64,000 nucleotides of DNA from assembly GCF_016405885.1 (NCBI RefSeq), contig NZ_JAEKGC010000001.1:186001-250000 (forward strand). Reading direction: 5' to 3'. This DNA comes from Arthrobacter sp. MSA 4-2 (GTDB lineage Bacteria; Actinomycetota; Actinomycetes; Actinomycetales; Micrococcaceae). The stretch's first letter is position 1. Every line of letters begins with the position of its first letter. The position numbers and the translations under genes were made by a program. The notes under the pieces are model-generated. The model saw only the letters and a list, made by a program, of their open reading frames with translations. It did no database searches and was not told the origin of the DNA. Shown here one piece after another: positions 23,377 to 31,910 of this stretch.

Positions 23377-25788
23377 CTAATTCAGAGGAAGCCGTGCATA
23401 TTCTTCGATACTGCGGTCAGCAAGCCAGTCCACAAGCCGCGCCCCGGGCTCCGGGGCGTCCTCGGCCGGACCGTGCTGGAGGCCGTGCCAGTGCAACGCC
23501 GGCGAGCCGGGCTCGGCATGCGCGTCGAGGAACGCCGTGAGCGGGCACCGGTCCTGCGGGCCGGGATGGGGCGAGCGCAACCGGGTGAACTGCCAGGTGT
23601 ACGCGAGGGCGCCAAGGAAGGTCTCCAGCCCGCCGTCGGCGCCGGGCGGGGCAAAGACCTCAACCCAGGCGGGGACGTCCGCCGGTTCCAGTGGAGGGGC
23701 CAGGAAATATCCCTGTCCGTAGGGCGGAGCCAGAATCCGTGCAGCCTCGGTCAGGGCGGCGTCCTCAAGGCCTTCGATGATGACATCCCAGTCGAGGTCG
23801 CGCCCCATCTGGACGAGCATCGCGAGGATCGTCAGCGTCCGCACGGGCCGTGTCCTCAGCTGGGCCGTCAGCGCGCCATCGATCTTCACCGCGCTGAAGG
23901 GCAGCACGGACAACCGCTGAAGACTGCTGTAGCCCGACCCGAGGTCGTCCATGGCGAGGCACACGCCCAGGGTCCGGAGGTTCCACAGCGCGGCGACCTG
24001 AACCGGAGAGGTGATCGCACCGGTTTCGAGAAGTTCAAGGACGAGCCGGTCCGGCGCAATCCCGTGCCGTTCGAGGGCGGAGGCGACCCAGCCGGTACAC
24101 CCCGGGTCGAGCAGGGTGGAGGGGCTGAGGTTCACGCTGACCCGGAAGACACGCCCCGATCGGTCCCAGCGGGCGAGGTGGGACAGGGCCTGCTCGAGCG
24201 CGTCCTGGAAGAGCTGGTCGACTTCCTGCGCGGCCAGCGCCGGCAGGAAGTCAGCCGGTCCCATCGGGGGGTGGCCGTCGATGCTGACCCGCGCGAGCGC
24301 CTCCAGGAGGTCCACCTTTCCCGTCCGGAGGTCCACAACGGGCTGCAGGACCAGTGACAGTGTCCCGGCCGGGCCGTGCGGGGCGGGGACCGGATCTCCG
24401 GCCCGCCGCGCTGAGCCTCCCGGACCAGGCACGGTTGCGGACGTACCGGATCCGGGGTGCGGGGACGGATCAACGGGTCCGGCGAGGCTCCACCACTGCC
24501 GGCCGCGGTCCCCGTGGACCGTTCGATCGGAGAGGGCGGCCTCCGCCCGCCGCCGGGAGTCGTCAAAGCCGTCGCGGCCGGCGCGGTGCAGCGCCAGCCC
24601 CATGCTCATTCCGACCTGGACCGAGTTCCCTCCGCCGAGCGGCACCGGAGTTTCAACAGCACGGTGGAGCCTGGCGGCGACGGATCCGATCTGCCGCTGC
24701 GCCTCGGCGTCATCGACGCCCGCGATCAGGAGAATAAACTCGTCTCCGCCGATCCGGGCGAGGAAATCGGTGGTGCGCAGGTTCGACTTCAACCGGTGTG
24801 CCATTTCGCGCAGGAGGGCGTCGCCGGCGTGGCGGCCGAAGGTGTCGCTGACGTGGCGGAAATTGTCGAATCGAATCACCCCAAGCGCCACGTCCGTGGC
24901 GGCTGGTGCGGTGCCCAGCCGCTGTTCGAGGCCGCTGCGGTTCGGCAGCCCGGTCAGCGGGTCGTGAAGGGCGAGGAAGCGCAGTTCCTCCTGCAGTGCC
25001 ACCTGGGCGGTGATGTCACGCTGGATGCTGACGAAGTGGGTGATCCTGCCTTCGTCATCGCGCAGCGGTGAAACGGTCAGGGCGTTCCAGAATGGTGAAC
25101 CGTTCTTGCGGTAGTTGAGGATATTTCCCCGGAAGGTCTCCCCCCGCTGAAGGCGGCTGCTCATGGCGGCAAGCGTGACGCGGTCCGAACCGGGGCCCTG
25201 GAGGATCCGGCAGTTCTTCCCGAGAAGTTCTTCGGAGGTGTAGCCCGTGATGGCCGTGAAGGCGGCGTTGGCGTACACGATGTCCTGGGCGGCGTCCGTG
25301 ATCAGGGAGCCCTCGGAGACCGCGTTCAGGGCGTGGCCGAGCAGAGAGTCCGGCAGGCCCGGCGAGCCCGGTCCGCCGTCGCCGTCCCCGCCTGGACGCG
25401 GCGGTTCCTCTTGGACGGGGCTGCCGGCCGGGGGAGTCGTGTCGGGTGCCTCCGCGGCGCGGCCGGCGCCCAGCCGAACCTCCAGATCGGTCAGCGCCTG
25501 GTGGTGGGAATCGAGGACCCAGCGCCAGGAGTCGGTTGGCGCACCGGCGGCGAGGCCCGCCAGTCCTGTCGCGGGTCCGAGCCCCCACTCCTGGGCGACG
25601 GCGGCCAGCTCGACATCCCGTGCCAGGCGGATCAGCCCGAGTTCCTCGCGCAGGTCGGAAGCGGCCCGCGGTGCTTCCCCTTGGGCGGAGTCCCGGGGCG
25701 GTGCCAACGCCTGCCCGGTCGCCGCAAGCAGTTCTTCAAGGACCCGCCGCTCCTGCCACAGGGTGACGGTCAGTTCAGTGATGCCCAT
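23377..25788 (-). CDS. FlgN-like/LOV/degenerate GGDEF/EAL protein
   Basis: Multidomain signalling protein, 803 aa. Residues 1-108 are helical and resemble actinobacterial FlgN-type flagellar chaperones (MGITELTVTLWQERRVLEEL, then VAQEWGLGP). A Pro/Gly linker follows. The LOV domain (about 150-262) has Cys193 in KNCRILQG, Asn224, Asn235 and Gln256. The GGDEF domain keeps RxxD (338-341) and GGDEF (347-351) but lacks the metal Asp (Arg306), has Ser314 in place of Asn and Arg319 in place of His, so it is probably catalytically weak or only GTP-binding. The EAL domain (about 475-715) keeps Glu496, Asn553, Asp614-Asp615, Lys635, Glu672 and Gln692. The Cys/His tail resembles that of the 19491-21542 product. 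Confidence 0.9.
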   Translation of the reverse strand: MGITELTVTLWQERRVLEELLAATGQALAPPRDSAQGEAPRAASDLREELGLIRLARDVELAAVAQEWGLGPATGLAGLAAGAPTDSWRWVLDSHHQALTDLEVRLGAGRAAEAPDTTPPAGSPVQEEPPRPGGDGDGGPGSPGLPDSLLGHALNAVSEGSLITDAAQDIVYANAAFTAITGYTSEELLGKNCRILQGPGSDRVTLAAMSSRLQRGETFRGNILNYRKNGSPFWNALTVSPLRDDEGRITHFVSIQRDITAQVALQEELRFLALHDPLTGLPNRSGLEQRLGTAPAATDVALGVIRFDNFRHVSDTFGRHAGDALLREMAHRLKSNLRTTDFLARIGGDEFILLIAGVDDAEAQRQIGSVAARLHRAVETPVPLGGGNSVQVGMSMGLALHRAGRDGFDDSRRRAEAALSDRTVHGDRGRQWWSLAGPVDPSPHPGSGTSATVPGPGGSARRAGDPVPAPHGPAGTLSLVLQPVVDLRTGKVDLLEALARVSIDGHPPMGPADFLPALAAQEVDQLFQDALEQALSHLARWDRSGRVFRVSVNLSPSTLLDPGCTGWVASALERHGIAPDRLVLELLETGAITSPVQVAALWNLRTLGVCLAMDDLGSGYSSLQRLSVLPFSAVKIDGALTAQLRTRPVRTLTILAMLVQMGRDLDWDVIIEGLEDAALTEAARILAPPYGQGYFLAPPLEPADVPAWVEVFAPPGADGGLETFLGALAYTWQFTRLRSPHPGPQDRCPLTAFLDAHAEPGSPALHWHGLQHGPAEDAPEPGARLVDWLADRSIEEYARLPLN

Positions 25789-26173
25789 GGCTCACCGACC
25801 CCCGCAGCCGGCGCAGAACGCCGATGCGCCCGGACATCAGGAGGGGAACCTTCGCGGCGGCGTGGAGCATGGTTGCATGGTGAACCTTCGCTGATCGCTG
25901 TGCATCGGTGCAGCGCGAGCCGGGCCCACGACCGCCCCCCAGGTGAGCCGGACGGTGGCCACCTGCGCCGACTATAGCAGGGCGGGCGCGCGGGACCTGG
26001 AAGGTGCGGCGCACGCGCGGAGGGCCCCCAGACGGGCGGCGTCCCGGGCGATGAGACCGGGCTCCGGGACCGGGCGCGCGCTCGTGCGACCCGGGATTTC
26101 CGGGCAAGCGATTTCAAGGCCTGCGCGCGTGGATGAAAGACTTGGCCCACCACCCTACCCACCAGGAGCGCCC
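25789..26173. other. Divergent intergenic region (385 bp)
   Basis: The region separates the FlgN-LOV-GGDEF-EAL gene from the GT87-like gene. Open frames are present, but none has a ribosome site or recognisable sequence. I see only a small inverted pair CGCTG / CAGCG near 25902-25915 and no convincing promoter box. Confidence 0.4.
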
Positions 26174-27433
26174 GTGCGATCACTTCGGCTTGGTCCGGAC
26201 TTCCTTTCCCGCACCTCGTCCGTCTGGATCTTCTTCGCGCTGATCCACGCGGGGTTCCTCGCCCGGCTGATGCCCTTCATCCTGTCCGGGGGAGTGCTCA
26301 GCGACATCAACATCTACCGCGGCTGGGCCTACCAGGCCCTGAACGACGGGATCTGGCAGGGCATCGACACCGCCTGGGTCTATCCCGCCGGAGCCATCGT
26401 GCCCATTGTCGCCGCCACGGCCCTCGGCCCGGAGCTGTACCAGCTGACGTGGTTCGGCATCTTCGCCGCCCTGAACGCGGCCGGCACCGCCGCCCTGCTC
26501 CGCCGCGGCATGCCGCACGGCCCCCGGGCGGCGTACTGGTGGCTCGCTGCCACGGCACTGCTCGGCCCGGTCGCGGTGGGACGCCTCGACGGGCTGACCG
26601 CCCCCCTGGTGATCGTCGGAATCCTGCTCCTTGCAGCGCGGCCGGTCCTTGCCTCCCTCCTGCTCAGCGCCGCGACCTGGGTGAAGGTCTGGCCTGCCGC
26701 CGTCGTGCTGGCCGCGGTGATCACCTGCCGCAGCCGTCTCCGGATCGCGCTGGCGGGGGCCGGACTGTCAGCGGGCATCGCCGTCGTCGTCGCCGTCTTC
26801 GGTGACCTCCGCAACCTCACCGGCTTCCTCGGCGCCCAGGGCGCGCGTGGGATGCAACTCGAGGCGCCGCTGTCGACGCCCGGCGTCTGGCAGGCGATCA
26901 CGGGGACCTCGGGGGCGTACTTCTACGAGGACAAGATCATCAACACCATGGAGGTGAGGGGGGCGCTGAGCGGGCAGGTCTCCGCCTTGATGGGCCCGCT
27001 GCTGGCCCTGGCGGTGCTCGGAACCGCCGCGCTGGTCGCCGTCGGGCTCCGCCGGGGAGCGCGCCCCGGCCCGCTGCTGGCCACCGGCTCGCTCGCCCTG
27101 GTGACCACGCTCGTCGTGTTCAATAAGGTCGGCTCCCCCCAGTTCATGCTCTGGATCGCCGCGGTGATCGCCGCAGGACTGGTGCTCGATACCGCAGGGG
27201 ACTGGCGGCTCCCGGCGGCGGCGATGCTGCTGACCGCGGCGCTCACAACGCTCGTCTATCCGATCTTCTACGACGAGCTGCGGTACGGGCTGAACCCGGC
27301 GGTCGCGCTCCTGCTGACGCTGCGCAACCTCCTCGTGGTGGGGATCTTCGCGTGGTCGGTGCGCAGGCTCTGGCGGATGAGCCGGAGGACGGCGGGGGCG
27401 CCCGCCCCGGCGGGCCTGCCGGGATCCGCCTAG
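26174..27433 (+). CDS. GT87/DUF2029-like polytopic membrane protein
   Basis: Integral membrane protein of 419 aa with about ten hydrophobic segments. The region SDINIYRGWAYQALNDG (about residues 40-56) carries the acidic loop typical of lipid-linked-sugar (C-type) glycosyltransferases, and family 87 members are mannosyltransferases. The GTG at 26174 has AGGAG five bases upstream, which is better supported than the much longer frame starting at 25943. The acceptor is unknown; a role in cell-wall glycolipid or glycan assembly is inferred from the family. Confidence 0.78.
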   Translation: MRSLRLGPDFLSRTSSVWIFFALIHAGFLARLMPFILSGGVLSDINIYRGWAYQALNDGIWQGIDTAWVYPAGAIVPIVAATALGPELYQLTWFGIFAALNAAGTAALLRRGMPHGPRAAYWWLAATALLGPVAVGRLDGLTAPLVIVGILLLAARPVLASLLLSAATWVKVWPAAVVLAAVITCRSRLRIALAGAGLSAGIAVVVAVFGDLRNLTGFLGAQGARGMQLEAPLSTPGVWQAITGTSGAYFYEDKIINTMEVRGALSGQVSALMGPLLALAVLGTAALVAVGLRRGARPGPLLATGSLALVTTLVVFNKVGSPQFMLWIAAVIAAGLVLDTAGDWRLPAAAMLLTAALTTLVYPIFYDELRYGLNPAVALLLTLRNLLVVGIFAWSVRRLWRMSRRTAGAPAPAGLPGSA

Positions 27434-27456
27434 GCACCCGGGCCCGGCACCGCACC

Positions 27457-27804
27457 TTAGAGGTGCCCGGGTTCCCCGGTGACGCGGTGGTCGGCATGGT
27501 TGAGGCCCTCCCGGACCAGCCGCGCCAGATGGCCGTCCGTGATGCTGTAGATCACGCGGCGGCTCTCGCGGTGGGTGCTGACGAGGCCGGCAAGCCGCAG
27601 CTTCGCCAGGTGCTGGCTGACCGAGGTGCGGCTTACCGCCGTGCGCGCCACGAGGGTGCCGACGTCGGACGGTCCATGGGTGAGCAGCCACAGGAGGTGC
27701 AGCCGGGTCGGATCCGCGAGCATCCTGAACGTGGCCGCGCCGGACCCCAGGCGCTCCGGGTCCGGCGGTCCGGGATGGTGAAGGCTGGGCTCCTTACCGC
27801 CCAT
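27457..27804 (-). CDS. ArsR family transcriptional regulator
   Basis: Winged-helix repressor, 115 aa. The motif FRMLADPTRLHLLWLL and the recognition region RTSVSQHLAKLRLAGLV are standard for the family. No Cys-rich metal site (such as the ELCVCDL box) is visible, so it may sense something other than a metal. It overlaps the end of the MFS gene by eleven bases, which argues for an efflux-plus-regulator operon. The ATG at 27804 has GAAGGGAA upstream. A symmetrical site at 29106-29129 before the MFS gene is its probable operator. Confidence 0.88.
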   Translation of the reverse strand: MGGKEPSLHHPGPPDPERLGSGAATFRMLADPTRLHLLWLLTHGPSDVGTLVARTAVSRTSVSQHLAKLRLAGLVSTHRESRRVIYSITDGHLARLVREGLNHADHRVTGEPGHL

Positions 27805-29068
27805 CCCGGTTCCCTTCAGCCGCCGAGCCCGCGGTGGGCGGCACCGGCCGGCCAACGCGCGGCCACAGCCGGACCGCCCCCAGGGTGCCCGCCGCGGCCA
27901 GGGCCGCCAGGACCAGCGCCGCGGCCGGCTGGCCCGCTGCGGCGCCGATCCAGCCTGCCGCCGGATAGGTGAGGATGAAGCACGCGTGCGACAGCGAGAA
28001 CTGGGCCGTAAAGAGCTGGTTCCGGGTGCTGTCGGTGGCGGCCCGGCGCAGCAGCCGCCCCGAGGGGGTGCTGATCATCGAGGTTCCGGCGCCGAGCAGT
28101 GCCCACAGGCCCAGGTAGAGCAGCCAGGAATGATCCGTGAGGGGGACCGGGAGCTGCTCCGTCCAGGTCAGCAGCGCCGCGGCGGCAAGCCCGGGCGGCA
28201 GCAAAATGCCGCCGGTGAGCATGAGGGAACGGTCGGAGATTCGGTTAAGGAGCCGCGGGGCGGCAAGGGCCACAATCATCGACCCGGCGCCGTAGCAGGC
28301 GAGGGCGACCGCGACGTCGGTATCGGAGCGGTCGAACACCTCCCGGACGTGCACGACGGTGTTCACGAGCACGTAGGCCGTCCCCGCGGCCACGGCCAGG
28401 TCAAGGGCCAGCAGCCCGCGCAGCGGGGCCATGCGCAGGAAGATCCGCGTCCCGAGGGTGGTGCGGTGCAGCAGTGACCCGGCCGGATCCGCCGGTGGAA
28501 TCGGCGGCAGCCGGGTGGCTGCGACCAGGGCGGCCGAGAGCAGGAAACCGGCCGCCGTCCCGAGGAACAGGTTCGAGTAGGAAAGGACGAGCAGCAGGGC
28601 GGCCGCCAGCAGCGGGCTGAGTAGCGACTCGAGGTCGTAGGCGAGGCGGGAGAGCGACAGCGCCCGGGTGTAGTCCCGCTCGCGCGGCAGGACAACAGGG
28701 ATGAGGGCCTGGAACGCCGGGGTGAAGGTGGCCGAGGCCGACTGCAGGACAAAGACCAGCAGGTAGATCTGCCAGACCGAGTCGACCCACGGCAGGGCCA
28801 GGGCGATGGCGGCGCGCACGAGATCCGCACCGATCAGCACCGCCCGGCGGGGCAGGTGCCCCACCAGGGCGGACATGAAGGGTGCGGCGAAGACGTAGGC
28901 GACCATCTTGAGGGTGAAGGCCGTGCCGAGGACGGCGCCGGCCTGCCCGCCGGCAAGGTCGAAGGCAAGCAGGCCGAGCGCCACAGTCAGGAGGCCGGTG
29001 CCCGCCAGGGCCACAACCTGGGCGGTGAGGAGCTTCCGGTAGGCCGGAACCCGCAGGACGGTGAGCAT
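27794..29068 (-). CDS. MFS transporter
   Basis: Polytopic membrane protein, 424 aa, with about twelve hydrophobic segments. The loop after the second segment (ALVGHLPRRAVL) is the MFS motif A region. Its layout is like drug or small-molecule exporters of the MFS. The ATG at 29068 was chosen because AAAGGA stands just upstream and the N-terminus then begins like its family (MLTVLRVPAYRKLLTAQVVA). Longer starts at 29107 and 29125 have no ribosome site and overlap an operator-like palindrome. Coupling to an ArsR regulator suggests inducible export. Confidence 0.85.
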   Translation of the reverse strand: MLTVLRVPAYRKLLTAQVVALAGTGLLTVALGLLAFDLAGGQAGAVLGTAFTLKMVAYVFAAPFMSALVGHLPRRAVLIGADLVRAAIALALPWVDSVWQIYLLVFVLQSASATFTPAFQALIPVVLPRERDYTRALSLSRLAYDLESLLSPLLAAALLLVLSYSNLFLGTAAGFLLSAALVAATRLPPIPPADPAGSLLHRTTLGTRIFLRMAPLRGLLALDLAVAAGTAYVLVNTVVHVREVFDRSDTDVAVALACYGAGSMIVALAAPRLLNRISDRSLMLTGGILLPPGLAAAALLTWTEQLPVPLTDHSWLLYLGLWALLGAGTSMISTPSGRLLRRAATDSTRNQLFTAQFSLSHACFILTYPAAGWIGAAAGQPAAALVLAALAAAGTLGAVRLWPRVGRPVPPTAGSAAEGNRDGR

Positions 29069-29105
29069 GGGTTCCTTTGGGGCAGGCAGGACGGGGACCT
29101 TCAGC

Positions 29106-29129
29106 ATAGGTGCGCGTTCACGCACATAT
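29106..29129 (-). promoter_or_regulatory. ArsR-type operator upstream of the MFS/ArsR operon
   Basis: The 24-bp near-palindrome has arms ATA-g-GTGCG and CGCAC-a-TAT around a six-base centre. The outline ATA-NN-TG...CA-NN-TAT matches the 12-2-12 style of ArsR/SmtB sites. It lies 38 bases before the chosen MFS start. Confidence 0.55.
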
Positions 29130-29148
29130 CAAGATCCCGCCGGGCGCT

Positions 29149-29994
29149 TCAGGGGTGGCGGACGCCTTCGCCGGCCAGTACCGCCCGGTACCCCTCCCGG
29201 TAGGTGGGATAGGTGAAGGAGAACCCGGTCGACCGCAGCAGGGCGCTCGAGCAGCGCTTGTCGCCGCCGCGGGTGGTGCTGGTCGGGCCGGCCGGGGGAG
29301 CCGGCAGGCGCAGTTCGGCCGCAAGGAAACGCAGGACGTCGGCGAGGTCCGAGGGCTCCTCGTCGGTGCCCAGATACACCGGCGCCGGGGCCTCCACCGC
29401 CGTGGTGAGGTGCACGATGGCGGCGGCGGCGTCATCGCGGTGGATGCGGTTGGTCCACTGGGGCTCGGCCGGCAGGACGGCCCGGCCGGAGGAGACCGAA
29501 TCGATCAGCCTGGTGCGGCCCGGCCCGTAGATGCCCGAGAGCCGCAGGACCAAGGCGCCGGGGGAGCGCTCCAGCAGGAGCACCTCGGCCTCCCTCAGGA
29601 TTTTCCCCGTGGGTGTTCCGGCCTCGGCCGGGGACTCCTCGTCCACAATTCCGCCGCCGAAGTCCCCGTACACGGCGGTTGAGGAGACGAAAAGGATCCG
29701 CCGCGGGCTCACGCCGTCGCGCTCAAGGGCGTCGAGGAGGTTCGACGTCGCGCTCATGTAGGCCGCCCGGTAGGCCGCCTCGGTGCGCTCGCCGGCGGCG
29801 GTGGCGATCACCACGATCTCCGTGTCGGCCGGGACCTCCGGCAGGGTGCCGGTGAGGTCGACGGCCTGGCCCTCAATCTGCTCCGGAAGCCGACCGGGGG
29901 AGCGGCGCCAGCCCACCACCCGGTGCCCGGCCGCGGCGTAGCGCAGCCCGGCCTCCGTTCCAAGGTCTCCGCACCCGGCGATCAGCACTGTCAT
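29149..29994 (-). CDS. NAD-dependent epimerase/dehydratase family protein (SDR)
   Basis: Rossmann-fold protein of 281 aa of the extended or atypical SDR group. The N-terminal nucleotide-binding motif is GCGDLG (residues 7-12), a shortened G-x-G-x-x-G as in YeeZ-like proteins. SSTAVYGD carries the Ser and Tyr of the active-site region, but the usual Y-x-x-x-K is not clear, so catalysis may be weak or different. A TAGGCT box six bases before the ATG suggests a leaderless mRNA. The substrate is unknown. Confidence 0.82.
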   Translation of the reverse strand: MTVLIAGCGDLGTEAGLRYAAAGHRVVGWRRSPGRLPEQIEGQAVDLTGTLPEVPADTEIVVIATAAGERTEAAYRAAYMSATSNLLDALERDGVSPRRILFVSSTAVYGDFGGGIVDEESPAEAGTPTGKILREAEVLLLERSPGALVLRLSGIYGPGRTRLIDSVSSGRAVLPAEPQWTNRIHRDDAAAAIVHLTTAVEAPAPVYLGTDEEPSDLADVLRFLAAELRLPAPPAGPTSTTRGGDKRCSSALLRSTGFSFTYPTYREGYRAVLAGEGVRHP

Positions 29995-30000
29995 TCCTCG

Positions 30001-30006
30001 AGCCTA
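30001..30006 (-). promoter_or_regulatory. Leaderless -10 box of the SDR gene
   Basis: TAGGCT on the minus strand, six bases before the ATG at 29994. The intervening CGAGGA could also act as a ribosome site on a longer transcript. It lies just inside the gap after the glutaminase stop, so the SDR gene probably has its own promoter. Confidence 0.45.
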
Positions 30007-30015
30007 TCCCCAGTC

Positions 30016-31830
30016 CTAGTCGCGGATCCGCACGGCGGTCTCGCGGAGGTACAGGTCAACGCGCGTGTACGCGTCGCGGGTCAGGGCCTTCCACAGCTCG
30101 ACGCCGAGCCGCGGGTCCTCCTCCTCGATGCTGGTGATGGCGTCCGCCGTCAGGACCTTCAGCCGGACCTTGCCCACCGCCTTCACGGTGGTCTCCTGGC
30201 GGTCCGAGCTGCCCAGCGCGAGCTCGCCGAACGTCATCCCGGCGCTGAGGGTGGTCAGCTTCACGCGCCCGCCGGTCGGGCCTGGCACGGAGGTCTCGAT
30301 CCTGCCCGAGAGGATGAAGAAGACGCCGCCGAAGCGCTGGCCGACGCGCCGGATCACGTCGCGGTCGGCGTAGGTGCGGTCCTCCATCCGCTCGGCGAGG
30401 GCGTCGACGTCCTCCGCACTCAGCGGGCTGAGCGCCGGGCAGTCGGCGACCTCGACCTCGGCCGGCAGGCACAGCTCGTCGCCGTAGCGGCCGATCAGCT
30501 CGTTCTCGCACCACTCGACGGCGGCGGTGCGGGTGTCGAAGGTCGGCACCTCCCGGTCCACGTCCCTGAAGGTTTCGGCGAGGTTGCCGTCGGCGTCGAT
30601 CAGGACGAGTTCCCGGCCGGCCGCCACAAGGTTCTCGCGCACCTCGGCCAGCAGGCGCAGGGACACTCCGGCCACCTCGTCGACGCGGCGCAGGTCCAGG
30701 ATGACGAGGGCGACGTCCTCGCCCAGGCTGCTCAGTTCGCGGACCATGGACTCGGTGCCGGCGAACAGCAGGTCGCCGTTGAGTTCGATGACCCTCGCGC
30801 GGTGCCCGTGTTCGCGGAGGATGTCCATCGCCTCGTCGTTGCGGCGGATTCCCGAGGGTGCTCCGGTGATGTCGTAGGTCGACCGGATGGCCGAGCGGCC
30901 GGTGCGGGCGGCCCGGACGAAGTGGAGTTCCATATCGTTTGAGAGCCGCTCGGCGGTGGCGACGCCGCGGACGCTGCTTCCGTGGGCGTCGAGCGGCGGG
31001 GAATACACGGCGAGGCCGACCTGGCCGGGCAGGACGGCGATCGTTCCACCGCCCACACCGCTCTTGGCCGGCATGCCGACGTTGCTCAGCCAGGAGCCGG
31101 CGTCGTCGTACATGCCCGAGGTCGCCATCACCGACAGGACGCGCTCCACCTCGCCGATTCCGAGCACCTCCTTGCCCGTCAGTGGATTGCGGCCGGAGTT
31201 GGCGAGGGTCGCGGCCATGACCGACAGGTCGAGGCAGGTCACCTGGACCGAGCACTGGCGGAAGTAGTCGCTGATGACCGGCGCCGGATCGGACTCGAGA
31301 ATGTTGAAGGACCGCAGCAGGTAGGCCAGCGCCCGGTTGCGGTGGCCGTGGTCCAGCTCGGATTCGAAGATCTCCTCGTCGACGCTCAGCTGCCGGCCCG
31401 CGAAGGCCGAGTACGTGTTGAGGATGCGCTTGAACCGCGTGTTGCCGCCGGCGGAACGGACGAGGGAGGTCGCGGTGAGGGCGCCGGCGTTGATCATGGC
31501 GTTGGCCGGACGGCCGGTGCCGGGAGCGAGGGAGATCTCGTTGAACGAATCACCCGACGGTTCGACGTCGACCTTCGCGTCCACGGCCTCCATGCCCAGA
31601 TCGGCCAGCGCCAGCCCGTAGGTGAAGGGCTTGGAGATCGACTGGATGGTGAACTCCTGCCGGGTGTCGCCGATCTCGTAGGTGTACCCGTCGACGGTGG
31701 TGAGGCAGATGCCGAAGTTGTCCGGGTCGACGTTGGCCATGGCCGGGATGGTGCTGTACGGCTTGCCGTCCTTCAGCTCCGCAATCTCCTGGTGGATCTT
31801 TTTGAGGTAGCTCTCGATCGGCGATTCCAT
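30016..31830 (-). CDS. glsA: Glutaminase A fused to STAS and cyclic-nucleotide-binding domains
   Basis: Cytoplasmic enzyme of 604 aa, predicted to hydrolyse L-glutamine to glutamate and ammonia. The N-terminal glutaminase domain (about 1-310) carries the catalytic Ser64-x-x-Lys67 (QSISKPF) and the family blocks PANAMINAGAL and KSGVGGGTIAV. A STAS domain follows (about 340-445, VALVILDLRRVDEVAG). A Crp-like cyclic-nucleotide-binding domain ends the protein (about 475-595, VFFILSGRIE then FGELALG). The ATG at 31830 starts the conserved domain; a much longer frame reads through a repeat region and is rejected. TAGGGT seven bases upstream suggests leaderless expression. Confidence 0.92.
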   Translation of the reverse strand: MESPIESYLKKIHQEIAELKDGKPYSTIPAMANVDPDNFGICLTTVDGYTYEIGDTRQEFTIQSISKPFTYGLALADLGMEAVDAKVDVEPSGDSFNEISLAPGTGRPANAMINAGALTATSLVRSAGGNTRFKRILNTYSAFAGRQLSVDEEIFESELDHGHRNRALAYLLRSFNILESDPAPVISDYFRQCSVQVTCLDLSVMAATLANSGRNPLTGKEVLGIGEVERVLSVMATSGMYDDAGSWLSNVGMPAKSGVGGGTIAVLPGQVGLAVYSPPLDAHGSSVRGVATAERLSNDMELHFVRAARTGRSAIRSTYDITGAPSGIRRNDEAMDILREHGHRARVIELNGDLLFAGTESMVRELSSLGEDVALVILDLRRVDEVAGVSLRLLAEVRENLVAAGRELVLIDADGNLAETFRDVDREVPTFDTRTAAVEWCENELIGRYGDELCLPAEVEVADCPALSPLSAEDVDALAERMEDRTYADRDVIRRVGQRFGGVFFILSGRIETSVPGPTGGRVKLTTLSAGMTFGELALGSSDRQETTVKAVGKVRLKVLTADAITSIEEEDPRLGVELWKALTRDAYTRVDLYLRETAVRIRD

Positions 31831-31837
31831 GACTTCA

Positions 31838-31843
31838 ACCCTA
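31838..31843 (-). promoter_or_regulatory. Leaderless -10 box of glsA
   Basis: TAGGGT on the minus strand, seven bases before the ATG at 31830, with no clear ribosome-binding site between. Confidence 0.45.
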
Positions 31844-31910
31844 GGGCACCCTGTAGGGAGGGCTGCCCAGCGCGGTGCCCGGTGCGACGGGGGCGGCCGG
31901 GGATGCCCCT

